A program made the position numbers and the translations under genes. Shown one piece after another: positions 26,101 to 36,358 of a stretch of 64,000 nucleotides of DNA. This stretch comes from Simplicispira metamorpha (GTDB lineage Bacteria > Pseudomonadota > Gammaproteobacteria > Burkholderiales > Burkholderiaceae_C). Location of the stretch: the NCBI RefSeq assembly GCF_004341365.1, contig NZ_SLXH01000017.1, positions 1 through 64,000 on the forward strand, read 5' to 3'. How positions within the stretch are numbered: position 1 is the stretch's first letter; each line of letters opens with the position of its first letter. The notes beneath the pieces are model-generated. The model searched no databases. It saw only the letters and a list, made by a program, of their open reading frames with translations, and was not told the DNA's origin.

Positions 26101-26684
26101 ATGGTGGACACGCCGTGCGTCACCAGCGGAATCACCACCAGCGCGCACACCAGGTAGCCCCAGCGCGGCGGCACGTCCAGCGCCAGCTCCAGCGCGTAGG
26201 CCATCACGGCGGCCTCCAGCGCAAAAAAGATGAAGGTGAAGGTGGCGTAGAGCAGCGACGTGACCGTCGAGCCGATGTAGCCAAAGCCCGCGCCGCGCGT
26301 GAGCAAGTCCATGTCCACGCCGTAGCGGGCGGCGTACACGCTGATGGGCAGGCCCGCCAGAAAGATGATCAGCCCCGTGGCCAGGATGGCCCAGAAGGCG
26401 TTGACAAAGCCGTACTGCACCAGCAGCGTGGCGCCCACGGCCTCCAGCACCAGAAACGATGCCGCGCCAAACGCCGTGTTGGCCACGCGCCATTCCGACC
26501 ACTGGCGAAAGCGCTGCGGCGTGTAGCGCAGCGCGTAGTCCTCCAGGGTTTCGGTGGCCACCCAGCGGTTGTAGTCGCGGCGCACCTTGACCACCTGCTG
26601 GGGCGCGCCCGCTGGCGTGTCCGCAGGCGCCGCCGGGGGCGGGGCGCCTGCGTGGCTGGGCGGGGCGGTGGAGGGCTGCGGCAT
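23079..26684 (-). CDS. NCS1 permease-histidine kinase-receiver fusion (hybrid sensor)
   Basis: 1201 aa in one frame. Residues ~35-505 are a complete nucleobase/hydantoin (NCS1) permease with about 12 membrane segments (WRVANTAFGAASFLVLE, TRGAGFGYIGS, VVSQLKINVTNAYAGSLAWS). A Cys-rich cluster follows at 549-588 (C549, C552, C564, C572, C575, C576, C582, C586), probably metal-binding. Two more membrane helices (about 617-637 and 668-687) precede the kinase: H742 in ISHELRTPLNS, N860 in NLLGNAIKF and the GAGLGLTIAK ATP lid. A receiver with phospho-acceptor D1040 and a C-terminal helical Hpt-like tail (about 1130-1190, no obvious His in the usual context) complete it. The design recalls transporter-kinase fusions such as CbrA, but with an NCS1 module. 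It is divergent from ureA and coupled to a LuxR regulator. Confidence 0.88.
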   Translation of the reverse strand: MPQPSTAPPSHAGAPPPAAPADTPAGAPQQVVKVRRDYNRWVATETLEDYALRYTPQRFRQWSEWRVANTAFGAASFLVLEAVGATLLVQYGFVNAFWAILATGLIIFLAGLPISVYAARYGVDMDLLTRGAGFGYIGSTVTSLLYATFTFIFFALEAAVMAYALELALDVPPRWGYLVCALVVIPLVTHGVSTISRLQMWTQPLWLVMLVVPYVFVLVRDPGAFAGVTHYGGESGRATAFSLPLFGAALTVGIALITQMGEQADYLRFMPARAPAQRWRWWLGVLAGGPGWVVLGVLKMLGGALLAYLAITHSVPVDRAVDPNQMYLAAYEYVFPHYGWAVAATALFVVVSQLKINVTNAYAGSLAWSNFFSRLTHSHPGRVVWVVFNTLIAFMLMEMNVFRALGEVLGLYSNLAIAWIMAVVADLVINKPLGLSPRGIEFKRAHLYDINPVGVGAMALASLLSMAAHLGLFGALAQAFSAVIAMVTAFVAAPLIAWATQGRYYLARAAAAPPHGSRPCAGADAPGVGPAAAPRPHGAGRAAVAVQRCVVCERAYEAPDMAQCPAYRGAICSLCCTLDARCGDMCKPHASLAVQWSAALRWLLPRRVWRSLDKGLGHFLLLMLVIAPLLAAVFGLFYHQELQTLALAGADASAQQDTASALQSGLLKAYLALLLIAGIVAWWLVLAHQSRQVAQQESNRQTHLLQREIALHHQTDQALQEARRVADQANQAKSRYISAISHELRTPLNSILGYAQLMGDDASVPPHRQQAVNVIRRGGEHLLSLIEGTLDIARIESGKLTLDVAPMRLADGLHEMADLFELQAAAKGLAFVFDVQGVLPEVVRADEKRLRQILINLLGNAIKFTAQGSVTLRVRYAREMARISVQDTGPGLTEAEIAHIFEPFARGGAPGTSGASAAAPVPGAGLGLTIAKMLTELMGGELTLTSQPGVGSAFHIKLFLPEVHADAWGQAPARARAAPPRRAYAGARRRILVVDNEEADRELLVQLLEPRGFALRQACSGHDALDLLASGYRPDALLIDLAMPGIDGWETLRRVRQMALPDLHCAIVSANAFDKGLENALGIGPGDFIVKPIRHSELLDWLERRLALVWVDAPAPAAPAAAPVAAPAPLVFPEGAALAALQHSVSLGYYRGILNALDEIERSHSGHAAFVQTLRALAQAFQFEAMEQILQQAPHAPPPTP

Positions 26685-26769
26685 GGTGGAGTGGGGGCCA
26701 AGGCGTACCCGGCGCGGGCACACAGCAGCCGGGTGCAGTTTTCATGCCATCTCCCGGCGCCCGCCGGGC

Positions 26770-26785
26770 AGGCACGATGTTTGCT
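26770..26785 (+). promoter_or_regulatory. Sigma-54 (-24/-12) promoter for the urease operon
   Basis: AGGCACGATGTTTGCT matches the sigma-54 consensus (TGGCACG-N4-TTGCT) at every conserved position except the first T. GG (26771-26772) and GC (26783-26784) are exactly 10 bases apart. Predicted transcription start is near 26796, about 110 bases before ureA. Nitrogen control through an NtrC-type activator is the natural inference; no activator site was identified by eye. Confidence 0.75.
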
Positions 26786-26905
26786 GACAAGCCTGCATAC
26801 CCCGCACCCCGCACCCCGGAGCCCGCGCATGGAACCCACGCCCCGTGCTCGGCCAGCGTGTTCTGGCCGCATGGGCTGACTGACCAAAGCATGGAGTGAA
26901 ACGAC

Positions 26906-27208
26906 ATGGAACTCACGCCCCGTGAAAAAGACAAACTGCTGATCTTCACCGCCGCGCTGCTGGCCGAGCGCCGCCGCGCGCGCGGCCTGCAGCTCAACTA
27001 CCCCGAGGCCGTGGCCCTCATCAGCGCTGCCGTGATGGAGGGCGCGCGCGACGGCAAGACCGTGGCGCAACTGATGAGCGAGGGCCGCAACGTGCTCACG
27101 CGCGCCGACGTGATGGACGGCATCGCCGAGATGGTTTCTGACATCCAGGTCGAGGCCACCTTTCCCGATGGCACCAAGCTGGTCACCGTCCACCAGCCCA
27201 TTGTCTGA
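26906..27208 (+). CDS. ureA: Urease gamma subunit
   Basis: 100 aa, full length. It begins [23 protein letters not shown] and contains [21 protein letters not shown] and [24 protein letters not shown] (quoted in parts), all conserved in UreA. It assembles with UreB and UreC into the nickel urease that hydrolyses urea to ammonia and carbamate. First gene of ureA-ureJ-ureBCEFG, behind a sigma-54-like promoter. A GGAGTG sequence precedes the start. Confidence 0.97.
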   Translation: MELTPREKDKLLIFTAALLAERRRARGLQLNYPEAVALISAAVMEGARDGKTVAQLMSEGRNVLTRADVMDGIAEMVSDIQVEATFPDGTKLVTVHQPIV

Positions 27209-27215
27209 CGCCTGA

Positions 27216-27272
27216 ATTTCAAGCCTTTTTGGCTTCCAGCCCTTTATCCACCTGCGCTACCAGCTATGAAAA
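27216..27272 (-). repeat. Dispersed palindromic repeat, copy R6, containing the ureJ start codon
   Basis: On the minus strand it reads TTTTTCATAGCTGGTAGCGC then AAAGGGCTGGAAGCC. The right end on the plus strand is CAGCTATGAAAAAC, where other copies have CAGCTATCAAAA; the C-to-G difference creates the ATG used by ureJ. Confidence 0.75.
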
Positions 27273-27850
27273 ACAAAGCACTTTCCATGGCCTTGGCCAC
27301 CCTGACCCTGCTGCCCGCGCTGGCCTGGGCCCATGCCGGCCATGCCGACCACGGCCCCGGCGGCTTGCTGCAAGGGCTGCTGCACCCGATCACCGGCCCC
27401 GACCACCTGGCCGCCATGCTGGCCGTGGGCGTGTGGAGCGCGCTGGCCGTGCGGCCGGCGTGGCTGGCGCCAGCGGCCTTTGTGGCGCTGCTGGCCGTGG
27501 GGGCGGTGGCGGGCTTTGTCGGCGTGGCGGTGCCGGGCGTGGAGCCCATGGTGGCCGCCTCGCTGCTGGTGCTGGGCCTGTTGCTGGCGCAGCGCCGCCA
27601 GCTGCCCCTGGCGCTGACCACCGTGCTGGTCGGCGCTTTTGCCTTCTTCCACGGCGCGGCGCACGGCACCGAGCTGGGCGGCGCGGGCCAATGGCTGGCG
27701 CTGGTGGGCATGCTGGTCAGCACGGCGCTGCTGCACGGCACGGGCATGGCCCTGGGCCACGCCGTGGTGGCGCGCCACCGCTGGCTGGCCGTGCTGGCGG
27801 GCGCATCCACCGCGCTGCTGGGCGCGGCGCTGCTGGTGCGCATGGCCTGA
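27266..27850 (+). CDS. ureJ: HupE/UreJ-family membrane protein (putative nickel permease)
   Basis: 194 aa. A cleavable-looking signal ([20 protein letters not shown]) is followed by the family motif [19 protein letters not shown] with its metal-binding His/Asp, and about six membrane helices; a second His motif is [11 protein letters not shown]. UreJ/HupE proteins import nickel for urease or hydrogenase. It is nested in the urease operon between ureA and ureB, as in many Burkholderiales. The start codon lies inside a dispersed repeat and has no Shine-Dalgarno, so expression may be low or leader-dependent. Confidence 0.9.
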   Translation: MKNKALSMALATLTLLPALAWAHAGHADHGPGGLLQGLLHPITGPDHLAAMLAVGVWSALAVRPAWLAPAAFVALLAVGAVAGFVGVAVPGVEPMVAASLLVLGLLLAQRRQLPLALTTVLVGAFAFFHGAAHGTELGGAGQWLALVGMLVSTALLHGTGMALGHAVVARHRWLAVLAGASTALLGAALLVRMA

Positions 27851-27885
27851 ACCACCCCCGCCCCCCCGCGCTTGAAAGGCCCCCC

Positions 27886-28191
27886 ATGACCCCCGGCGAA
27901 CTCCTCATCAACGACGGCGCGCACGCGCTCAACACCGGGCGGCGCACGCTCACCCTGGTGGTGCGCAACACCGGCGACCGGCCCATCCAGGTCGGCTCGC
28001 ACTACCACTTTGCCGAAACCAACGCTGCGCTCGGTTTTGACCGCGCTAGCGCGCGCGGCATGCGGCTGAACATCACCAGCGGCACGGCGGTGCGCTTTGA
28101 ACCCGGCCAGCAGCGCACCGTCGAGCTGGTGGACTACGCGGGCGAGCGCGCGGTGTTCGGCTTTCGCGGCCTGACACAAGGGCTGCTCTGA
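27886..28191 (+). CDS. ureB: Urease beta subunit
   Basis: 101 aa, full length. It begins [19 protein letters not shown] (Acidovorax-like) and has the conserved [21 protein letters not shown] and FGFRGLTQG segments. It packs against UreC in the (ABC)3 urease. The start at 27886 is the only plausible one; AAAGG lies 9 bases upstream. Another repeat copy (R7) separates it from ureC. Confidence 0.97.
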   Translation: MTPGELLINDGAHALNTGRRTLTLVVRNTGDRPIQVGSHYHFAETNAALGFDRASARGMRLNITSGTAVRFEPGQQRTVELVDYAGERAVFGFRGLTQGLL

Positions 28192-28257
28192 AAAATATGA
28201 ACCAAATCGGCCTCCAGCGCTTGTGCAGTCAGCGCGAGCAGCTATCAAAACCATAGA
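28192..28257 (-). repeat. Dispersed palindromic repeat, copy R7
   Basis: On the minus strand it reads TTTTGATAGCTGCTCGCGCT then AAGCGCTGGAGGCCGATTTG. It fills nearly the whole 78-base ureB-ureC gap. Confidence 0.8.
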
Positions 28258-28269
28258 AAGCCCTTGCCC

Positions 28270-29988
28270 ATGGCCACCATCGAACGCCGCGCTTACGCTG
28301 AAATTTTTGGCCCCACCGTGGGCGACCGCGTGCGCCTGGCCGACACCGACCTGATCGCCGAGGTCGAAAAAGACTTCACCCTGCAAGCGGGCAGCTACGG
28401 CGAAGAAGTGAAGTTTGGCGGCGGCAAGACCATCCGCGACGGCATGGCGCAAAGCCAGCGCAGCCGCGCAGAAGGCGCCATGGACACGGTGCTGACCAAT
28501 GCGCTGATCTTCGACCACTGGGGCATCGTCAAGGCCGACATTGGCCTCAAGGGCGGGCGCATCGCATCCATAGGCAAGGCTGGCAACCCCGACACCCAGC
28601 CGGGCGTGGACATCGCCATCGGCCCCGGCACGGAGATCATCAGCTGCGAGGGCCACATCGTCACGGCGGGCGGCGTGGACAGCCACATCCACTTCATCTG
28701 CCCGCAGCAGATCGAAGAAGCCCTGGCCAGCGGCGTGACCACCCTGCTGGGCGGCGGCACCGGCCCGGCCACCGGCACGCTGGCCACCACCTGCACGCCC
28801 GGCCCCTGGCACCTGGAGCGCATGTTGCAGGCGGCCGATGCCTTTCCCATGAACCTGGGCTTTCTCGGCAAGGGCAACGCCAGCCTGCCGGCCGCGCTGC
28901 ACGAGCAGATCAGCGCCGGCGCCATTGGCCTGAAGCTGCACGAGGACTGGGGCAGCACCCCCGCCGCCATCGACAACTGCCTGAACGTGGCCGAAGAGAC
29001 GGACACGCAGGTGGCCATCCACACCGACACGCTGAACGAATCGGGCTTTGTCGAAGACACCGTGGCGGCGTTCAAGGGCCGCACCATCCACACCTTCCAC
29101 ACCGAGGGCGCGGGCGGCGGCCATGCGCCCGATATTTTGAAAGTGGTGGGCGAGGCCAACGTGCTGCCCAGCTCCACCAACCCCACGCGCCCCTACACCA
29201 TCAACACGCTGGACGAGCATGTGGACATGCTCATGGTGTGCCACCACCTGAGCCCCGCCATTGCCGAAGACCTGGCTTTTGCCGAGAGCCGCATCCGCAA
29301 GGAAACCATCGCCGCCGAAGACATCCTGCACGACCTGGGCGCCATCAGCATGATGAGCAGCGACAGCCAGGCCATGGGCCGCGTCGGCGAGGTCATCCTC
29401 CGCACCTGGCAGACGGCGCACAAGATGAAGCAGCAGCGCGGCGCACTCCCCGGCGACGGCGCGCGCAACGACAACTTCCGCATCCAGCGCTACCTGGCCA
29501 AATACACCATCAACCCCGCCATTGCGCACGGCATCGGCCACGAAGTGGGCAGCATCGAGGTGGGCAAATGGGCCGATCTGGTGGTCTGGAAGCCGGCGTT
29601 TTTTGGCGTCAAGCCGTCGCTCATTTTGAAGGGCGGCTGCATCGCCATGGCCGCCATGGGCGACCCCAACGGCTCCATCCCCACGCCGCAGCCGGTGCAC
29701 TACCGGCCCATGTTCGGCGCCTTTGGCGGGGCCATCGCCAGGACCTCGCTCACCTTTGTTTCGCAGGCCGGGCTGGCGGCGGGCATTGGCGATCGCTTTG
29801 GCCTGCACAAAACGCTCAGCGCCGTCAAAGGCATTCGCGGCCTGGGCAAGCGGCACATGATCCACAACGACTACGCGCCGCGCATGGAGGTGGACGCGCA
29901 AACCTACGTGGTGCGCGCCGATGGCCAGCTGCTGACCTGCGAGCCCGCCACCAGCCTGCCGATGGCGCAGCGCTACTTCCTGTTCTGA
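28270..29988 (+). CDS. ureC: Urease alpha (catalytic) subunit
   Basis: 572 aa. All active-site residues are visible: nickel ligands H139 and H141 (VDSHIHF), carbamylated Lys K222 (GLKLHEDWG), H251 (AIHTDT), H277 ([12 protein letters not shown]) and D365 (SSDSQAMG); the flap residues C324 and H325 (MVCHHLSPA) are also present. Hydrolyses urea to ammonia and carbamate in the cytoplasm. The ATG at 28270 (MATIERRAY) is used rather than an in-frame TTG six bases earlier. It is followed after 27 bases by ureE. Confidence 0.98.
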   Translation: MATIERRAYAEIFGPTVGDRVRLADTDLIAEVEKDFTLQAGSYGEEVKFGGGKTIRDGMAQSQRSRAEGAMDTVLTNALIFDHWGIVKADIGLKGGRIASIGKAGNPDTQPGVDIAIGPGTEIISCEGHIVTAGGVDSHIHFICPQQIEEALASGVTTLLGGGTGPATGTLATTCTPGPWHLERMLQAADAFPMNLGFLGKGNASLPAALHEQISAGAIGLKLHEDWGSTPAAIDNCLNVAEETDTQVAIHTDTLNESGFVEDTVAAFKGRTIHTFHTEGAGGGHAPDILKVVGEANVLPSSTNPTRPYTINTLDEHVDMLMVCHHLSPAIAEDLAFAESRIRKETIAAEDILHDLGAISMMSSDSQAMGRVGEVILRTWQTAHKMKQQRGALPGDGARNDNFRIQRYLAKYTINPAIAHGIGHEVGSIEVGKWADLVVWKPAFFGVKPSLILKGGCIAMAAMGDPNGSIPTPQPVHYRPMFGAFGGAIARTSLTFVSQAGLAAGIGDRFGLHKTLSAVKGIRGLGKRHMIHNDYAPRMEVDAQTYVVRADGQLLTCEPATSLPMAQRYFLF

Positions 29989-30015
29989 ACCCCGAACCCT
30001 GAGCCCTGAACCACC

Positions 30016-30606
30016 ATGCTCCACGTCTCCAAACTGTTGCCCCGTGGCCAGCACCTGGCGCCCGTGCTGCTGCAACGCGCCGCCGAGGTGGTGCTGGACT
30101 GGGACACGCGCCAGAAAAGCCGCTTCCAGGCCACCGACAGCCAGGGCCGCACGCTGGGCGTGTTTTTGCCGCGCGGCAGCGTGGTGCGCGGCGGCGACGT
30201 GCTGGTGGCCGAGGACGGCACGCTGGTGCGCGTGGTGGCCGCGCCGCAGGCGGTGCTGCGCATCACGCCCTGCCCGCAGCACGGTACGCCGTTTGATCTG
30301 GTGCGCGCCGCCTACCACCTGGGCAACCGCCATGTGCCCATCGAGCTGACCCCGGCCTATTTGCAGATCGAGCCCGACCATGTGCTGGCCGACATGCTGC
30401 GCGCCATGCACCTGGCGGTGCAGGAACAGCAGGCCGCCTTCGAGCCCGAAAGCGGCGCCTACGGCGACCACGCTGCCAGCCACGGGCATGGGCATAGCCA
30501 CAGTCATCCCGGTAGCCCCCCGAACGGCTCTGCGCACACCCACGGCCCCGCGCACGAGCACGAGCACGAGCACGGCCATGGGCACGCCCCGCACGGACAC
30601 CGATGA
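30016..30606 (+). CDS. ureE: Urease accessory nickel metallochaperone UreE
   Basis: 196 aa. The N-terminal peptide-binding domain ([30 protein letters not shown]) and central metal-binding domain ([13 protein letters not shown], with the interface His) are standard. The C-terminal ~50 residues are a His-rich tail with alternating HGHGHSHSH and [11 protein letters not shown] runs, expected to bind several nickel ions. The last 4 bases overlap the ureF start (ATGA), so the genes are translationally coupled. Delivers nickel to the UreDFG-urease complex. Confidence 0.96.
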   Translation: MLHVSKLLPRGQHLAPVLLQRAAEVVLDWDTRQKSRFQATDSQGRTLGVFLPRGSVVRGGDVLVAEDGTLVRVVAAPQAVLRITPCPQHGTPFDLVRAAYHLGNRHVPIELTPAYLQIEPDHVLADMLRAMHLAVQEQQAAFEPESGAYGDHAASHGHGHSHSHPGSPPNGSAHTHGPAHEHEHEHGHGHAPHGHR

Positions 30607-31310
30607 GCACCGCCCCCGCGCCCCTGCCCGCTGCCAGCCTGCTGCAACTGATCTGGCTGGCCTCGCCAGCGCTGCCCGTGGGCGGGTTTTCTTACTCCGA
30701 AGTGCTGGAAGTGGCCGTGGAGCGGGCGGGAGTAGCTACAGAAAGTGCAGCATCCGACTGGCTCATCGACCAACTGCGGCTGACCCAGGCGCGCGCCGAT
30801 CTGGCCGTGCTGGGCCGGGCCCTGGCCGCCTGGCGGCGGGGCGACCACGCCACCGTGCGCACGCTGAACGACTGGGTGCTGCACACGCGCGAGAGCAGCG
30901 AAATGCGCTTGCAGACCGAGCAGATGGGCCGCTCCCTGGCCGACTGGCTGCGCAACCAGCACGCCGGCGTGCCCGAGCGCCTGGAGGGCGTTGCCGCGCT
31001 GGCGGCGCTGCCGCCCACCTACCCGGTGTCTTTCGCGCTGGCCGCCGCCAGCACCGAGGCTGGCGCGCGCGACGTGCTGTTGGCTTATGCCTTTGGCTGG
31101 GCCGAGAACATGGTGCAGGCCGCGCTCAAGGCCGTGCCGCTGGGCCAGAGCGCGGGCCAGCGCATCCTGGCGCGCCTGGCCGCCGCCATCCCCGCTGCCG
31201 CAGACCATGCGCTGGGGCTGACCGACGACCAGCGCCAGTCTTTTTCGCCCATGCTGGCCATCTTGTCGGCCCAGCATGAAACCCAATACTCCCGCCTGTT
31301 CCGCTCATGA
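30603..31310 (+). CDS. ureF: Urease accessory protein UreF
   Basis: 235 aa, all-helical. Motifs seen are [21 protein letters not shown] near the N-terminus and [22 protein letters not shown] later, as in UreF. It acts with UreD and UreG in the pre-activation complex and has been described as a GTPase-regulating partner of UreG. Overlaps ureE and ureG by 4 bases on each side. Confidence 0.96.
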   Translation: MSTAPAPLPAASLLQLIWLASPALPVGGFSYSEVLEVAVERAGVATESAASDWLIDQLRLTQARADLAVLGRALAAWRRGDHATVRTLNDWVLHTRESSEMRLQTEQMGRSLADWLRNQHAGVPERLEGVAALAALPPTYPVSFALAAASTEAGARDVLLAYAFGWAENMVQAALKAVPLGQSAGQRILARLAAAIPAAADHALGLTDDQRQSFSPMLAILSAQHETQYSRLFRS

Positions 31311-31981
31311 CCAACGCACTGCACCACATCCCCCGCCGCACCAAACCCCTGCCGCCGCTGCGCGTGGGCATTGGCGGCCCCGTCGGCTCGGGTAAGACCA
31401 CGCTGCTGGAAATGCTCTGCAAAACCATGCGCGAGCACTACGACCTGATCGCCATCACCAACGACATCTACACCAAGGAAGACCAGCGCCTGCTCACCGT
31501 GAGCGGCGCGCTGCCCGCCGAGCGCATCCTGGGCGTGGAAACCGGCGGCTGCCCGCACACCGCCATCCGCGAAGATGCTTCCATCAACCTCGAAGCGATT
31601 GACCGCATGCTGGTGCAGTTTCCCGAGGCCGACATCGTTTTCATCGAGAGCGGCGGTGACAACCTGGCCGCCACCTTCAGCCCCGAGCTGAGCGACCTGA
31701 CGATCTACGTCATCGACGTGGCGGCGGGCGAGAAAATCCCGCGCAAGGGCGGTCCCGGCATCACCAAAAGTGATCTGTTCGTCATCAACAAGACCGACCT
31801 GGCCCCCTACGTGGGCGCCAACCTGGCTGTGATGGACGCCGATACCCGCCGCATGCGCACCAACGCCCAGGGCCTCAAGCCCTTCGTGATGACGAATCTG
31901 AAAACGCTGGAGGGGCTGGCGCAGGTGGTGGACTTCATCGTCACCCGGGGCATGCTGGCGCCGGGCGCCGCAGTTTCTTAG
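31307..31981 (+). CDS. ureG: Urease accessory GTPase UreG
   Basis: 224 aa, SIMIBI-class GTPase that powers nickel transfer. P-loop [10 protein letters not shown], nickel-binding CPH motif ([13 protein letters not shown]), [16 protein letters not shown] and the guanine-specificity NKTD are intact. Last gene of the urease operon; no clear terminator hairpin follows in the 130 bases before the convergent DsbA-like gene. Confidence 0.97.
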   Translation: MTNALHHIPRRTKPLPPLRVGIGGPVGSGKTTLLEMLCKTMREHYDLIAITNDIYTKEDQRLLTVSGALPAERILGVETGGCPHTAIREDASINLEAIDRMLVQFPEADIVFIESGGDNLAATFSPELSDLTIYVIDVAAGEKIPRKGGPGITKSDLFVINKTDLAPYVGANLAVMDADTRRMRTNAQGLKPFVMTNLKTLEGLAQVVDFIVTRGMLAPGAAVS

Positions 31982-32111
31982 CGCGTTATCAAGCTGAGCG
32001 TGGCAGGCCTTTTTTCACAGCCCTCGACGGGCCTCTGAACATGCTGCCGCTGGCAACGGGCGATAGAACGGCCAGGGCACCCCGGCCGGGAGTGCGCACC
32101 GGGCTATCGGG

Positions 32112-32816
32112 CTATGCGGACTGCACAGACGCCGCCGACGTGTTGGCCGCGCCCGCCACCTGGCGCAGTGCGCGTTCAAACACCTCGACCGGCTGGCCGC
32201 CGGAAATCAAATGCTGGCGGTTCAGGATGATGGCCGGCACGGAATGGATGCCGGCGTCCAGAAACTCCTGCTCGCGCTGGCGCGTCGCTTGGGCGTATTC
32301 GTCGCTGGCCAGCACTTCGCGCGCCTGCGCGGTATTCAAACCCGCCTCGCCAGCCAGGCGCACCAGCACGTCGTGGTCAGACGGGTTCTCGCCATCGGTG
32401 AGGTAGGCCTTGAGCAGCGCTTGCTTGAGCGCCAGCTGCTGCGCCGGCCCTTGCAGCTCGGCCCAGTGCAGCAGGCGGTGGGCGTCAAAGGTGTTCCAGA
32501 CGCGGCTGCGCCGCTCGGGGTCGTAGGTGAAGCCGACGGCTGCGCCGCGCTCGCGGATGGCTTGGCCGTTGGCGCGCGCCTGCTCGGCGCTGATGCCGTA
32601 CTTTTGCGTCAGGTGCTCGATGGTGTCCTGGCCTTCGGCGGGCATGTGGGGGTTCAGCTCAAACGGCTGAAAGTGCAGCTCGGCGGTGATGTCCGGCGCC
32701 ACGCGGGCGAGAGCGGCTTGCAGCGCGCCCAGGCCGACGGCGCACCAGGGGCAGGAAACGTCGGAGACAAAGTCGATGCGCAAGGTGGGGGGAGGGGAAT
32801 AGGTCATAGCGCACAT
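32112..32816 (-). CDS. DsbA/FrnE-family thiol oxidoreductase
   Basis: 234 aa. The redox motif CPWC lies early (DFVSDVSCPWCAVGL) within a thioredoxin fold with helical insertion, and the cis-Pro loop HSVPAIILN is near the C-terminus. This is the cytoplasmic FrnE / 2-hydroxychromene-carboxylate-isomerase-like branch, with no signal peptide. Often linked to disulfide stress. Start 32816 is used because GGTGA lies just upstream; 32807 is an alternative ATG. No functional link to the flanking urease or gat genes is evident. Confidence 0.85.
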   Translation of the reverse strand: MCAMTYSPPPTLRIDFVSDVSCPWCAVGLGALQAALARVAPDITAELHFQPFELNPHMPAEGQDTIEHLTQKYGISAEQARANGQAIRERGAAVGFTYDPERRSRVWNTFDAHRLLHWAELQGPAQQLALKQALLKAYLTDGENPSDHDVLVRLAGEAGLNTAQAREVLASDEYAQATRQREQEFLDAGIHSVPAIILNRQHLISGGQPVEVFERALRQVAGAANTSAASVQSA

Positions 32817-32998
32817 TCTTCACCGCACGGCACACCTTGTGTCGCTTTCTGTTTTTTGGCCCTGGCAGGAAGTGGGTTTGCTCACATGGCAGGAAGGAAA
32901 AAATGGTTTCGGCAACGGCTGCTCATTGCAGTACCGCATCCCGTTGCTGCGCCATATCCTGACCGTTTGGCGCCCTGGTCAGCCAGCCAAAAACAGCG

Positions 32999-34447
32999 CT
33001 AGCCGCCCAGCCGCGCGCGCAGCAAATCAGTGGCCTGCTGCGGGTTGGCCTTGCCCTTGCTGGCCTTCATGATCTGGCCAATCAGGGCGTTGAACGCCTT
33101 GTCCTTGCCGGCCTTGAACTGCTCGACGTTGCCGGGGTTGGCGGCAATCACCTCATCGACGATTTTTTCCAGCGCGCCGCTGTCATTCATCTGCTTGAGG
33201 CCCTTGGCCTCGATGACCGCATCGACATCGCTGGCCTCGCCGCTCCACAGCGCCTCGAACACCTGGCGCGCGGCGTTGTTGCTGATGGTGCCGTCCTGGA
33301 TGCGGCCAATCAGCGCGGCCAGTTGCGCGGCGCTGACGGCGGCGCTTTCGATGCCGCTGTCTTGCGCGTTCAGGCGGCGCGAAATCTCGCCCATGATCCA
33401 GTTGCTGGCCAGCTTGGCCTGGCCGCTGGCCTGGGCGGCGGCTTCAAAGTAGGCGGCCATGGCCTTGCTTTGCGTGAGGAGGGTGGCGTCGTACTCGGGC
33501 AGGCCGTAGTCCTGCACAAAGCGCGCCGCCATCACGCGCGGCAGCTCGGCCATGTCGGCGCGCACGCGCTCCACCCACTCGGGCGCAATCACCAGCGGCG
33601 GCAGGTCGGGGTCGGGGAAGTAGCGGTAATCGGCCGCGTCTTCCTTGGTGCGCATGGCGCGCGTCTCGCCCGTGTCGGGGTTGAACAGCACGGTGGCCTG
33701 CTGGATGGCGCGGCCATCTTCAATCTCTTCAATCTGCCAGCGGATCTCGTAGTCGATCGCCTGCTGCATGTTCTTGAAGCTGTTGAGGTTCTTGATCTCG
33801 CGGCGCGTGCCCAGCGGCTGGCCGGGCTTGCGCACCGAGACGTTGGCATCGCAGCGAAACGACCCCTCTTGCATGTTGCCGTCGCACACGCCAATCCAGG
33901 TGACGAGCTTGTGCAGCTCTTTGGCGTAGGCCACGGCCTCTTCGGACGAGCGCATATCGGGCTCTGTCACGATCTCCAGCAGCGGCGTGCCCGCGCGGTT
34001 CAGGTCGATGCCCGACTGGCCGAGAAAGTCTTCGTGCAGCGATTTGCCCGCGTCTTCTTCCAGGTGGGCGCGCACCAGGCGCACGGTTTTCTTCTCACCC
34101 TCCAGAAAGAACGACACCTCGCCGCCCTGCACCACCGGAATCTCGAACTGGCTGATCTGGTAGCCCTTGGGCAGGTCGGGGTAGAAGTAATTTTTGCGCG
34201 CAAAAATGCTGACGGGCGCAATGTGCGAGCCCAGCGCCAGCCCGAGCTTGATGGCGCAGGCCACGGCCTCGCGGTTCATCACCGGCAGCGTGCCGGGCAG
34301 GGCCAGATCGACGGCGCAGGCCTGGGTGTTGGGCTCGGCGCCAAAGGCGGTGCTGGCGCGGCTGAAGATTTTGCTCTTCGTGGCCAGCTGGGCGTGGGTT
34401 TCAAAGCCGATGACGACTTCGTAACCGTGGATGAGTTTCGCAGACAT
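32999..34447 (-). CDS. gatB: Aspartyl/glutamyl-tRNA amidotransferase subunit B
   Basis: 482 aa. GatB activates the misacylated Glu-tRNA(Gln) or Asp-tRNA(Asn) for transamidation. It begins [21 protein letters not shown]; the cradle domain ([36 protein letters not shown]) and the C-terminal YqeY tail domain are complete. AAGGA 8 bases upstream supports the start at 34447. Separated from gatA by a pair of dispersed repeats (R8/R9). Confidence 0.96.
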   Translation of the reverse strand: MSAKLIHGYEVVIGFETHAQLATKSKIFSRASTAFGAEPNTQACAVDLALPGTLPVMNREAVACAIKLGLALGSHIAPVSIFARKNYFYPDLPKGYQISQFEIPVVQGGEVSFFLEGEKKTVRLVRAHLEEDAGKSLHEDFLGQSGIDLNRAGTPLLEIVTEPDMRSSEEAVAYAKELHKLVTWIGVCDGNMQEGSFRCDANVSVRKPGQPLGTRREIKNLNSFKNMQQAIDYEIRWQIEEIEDGRAIQQATVLFNPDTGETRAMRTKEDAADYRYFPDPDLPPLVIAPEWVERVRADMAELPRVMAARFVQDYGLPEYDATLLTQSKAMAAYFEAAAQASGQAKLASNWIMGEISRRLNAQDSGIESAAVSAAQLAALIGRIQDGTISNNAARQVFEALWSGEASDVDAVIEAKGLKQMNDSGALEKIVDEVIAANPGNVEQFKAGKDKAFNALIGQIMKASKGKANPQQATDLLRARLGG

Positions 34448-34458
34448 GGGGCTGTCCT

Positions 34459-34557
34459 TGGCTATCAAAATGGGAGCTGCTGGCGCACGGCTGGCGGCGT
34501 TATCAGCATGATTTGGTGCTGAATCGCTTGCGTGGCGTGCGCTGGCAGCTATGGTTT

Positions 34558-34560
<3 letters not shown>
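34459..34560. repeat. Two dispersed repeats in opposite orientation (R8 and R9)
   Basis: R8 (34459-34515) starts GGCTATCAAAATGGGAGCTG; R9 (about 34513-34560) runs the other way and on the minus strand reads AAACCATAGCTGCCAGCGCA. They meet around a shared ATTTGGTGCTGAATC segment. The pair fills almost the whole gatA-gatB gap; the last base of R9 is also the first base of the gatA stop codon (complement). Confidence 0.65.
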
Positions 34561-36051
<1,491 letters not shown>

Positions 36052-36058
36052 GCGTGCG

Positions 36059-36358
36059 TCACTCAATCACTTTGGGCACCAGGAACAGGCCGCGCTCCAC
36101 GGCGGGAGCGCTCTTCTGGTTGGCTTCGCGCTGGTTGGGTTCACTGGCAACATCGTCGCGCAGGCGAAGCTGTACGTCCTGGATGGTGGCCACCGGGTGG
36201 GCCAGGGGTTCGATACCGCTGGTGTCCACCGCACGCATCTGCTCCACGGTGGCAAAAAAGCCATTGAGTTGTGTGAGCATGCGCTCGCTCTCGGATGGGC
36301 TGAGTTCAAGCCGTGCCAGATGGGCAATGCGGCCAATATCCTGGGGGGTCAGTGCCAT
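36059..36358 (-). CDS. gatC: Aspartyl/glutamyl-tRNA amidotransferase subunit C
   Basis: 99 aa. It begins [21 protein letters not shown] and includes [18 protein letters not shown], typical of GatC, the small belt subunit that stabilises GatA-GatB. First of gatCAB, divergent from mreB. The 229 bases between them must contain promoters for both operons; a TATTAT hexamer at 36449-36454 is a plausible -10 element for mreB but no good -35 was placed. Confidence 0.95.
   Translation of the reverse strand: MALTPQDIGRIAHLARLELSPSESERMLTQLNGFFATVEQMRAVDTSGIEPLAHPVATIQDVQLRLRDDVASEPNQREANQKSAPAVERGLFLVPKVIE

Noticed and set aside
28264-28269. TTG start for ureC six bases upstream of the ATG
   Set aside because: The ATG at 28270 gives the conserved N-terminus; the TTG adds two residues without support.
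27244-30600. 1118-codon minus-strand open frame opposite the urease genes
   Set aside because: It is a shadow frame on the strand opposite ureB-ureC-ureE in GC-rich DNA; low-complexity His/Gly/Ala-rich product without any family motif, while the plus-strand genes carry complete catalytic residues.
30720-30750. GTAGCTACAGAAAGTGCAGC inside ureF as a repeat remnant
   Set aside because: Only short matches to the core and no second half of the element; not distinguishable from chance.
32886-33002. 38-codon plus-strand frame between the DsbA-like gene and gatB
   Set aside because: No ribosome binding site beyond a chance GGAAGG inside the frame, no homology, and it runs into the gatB 3' end. The rest of this 182-base gap shows nothing clear.
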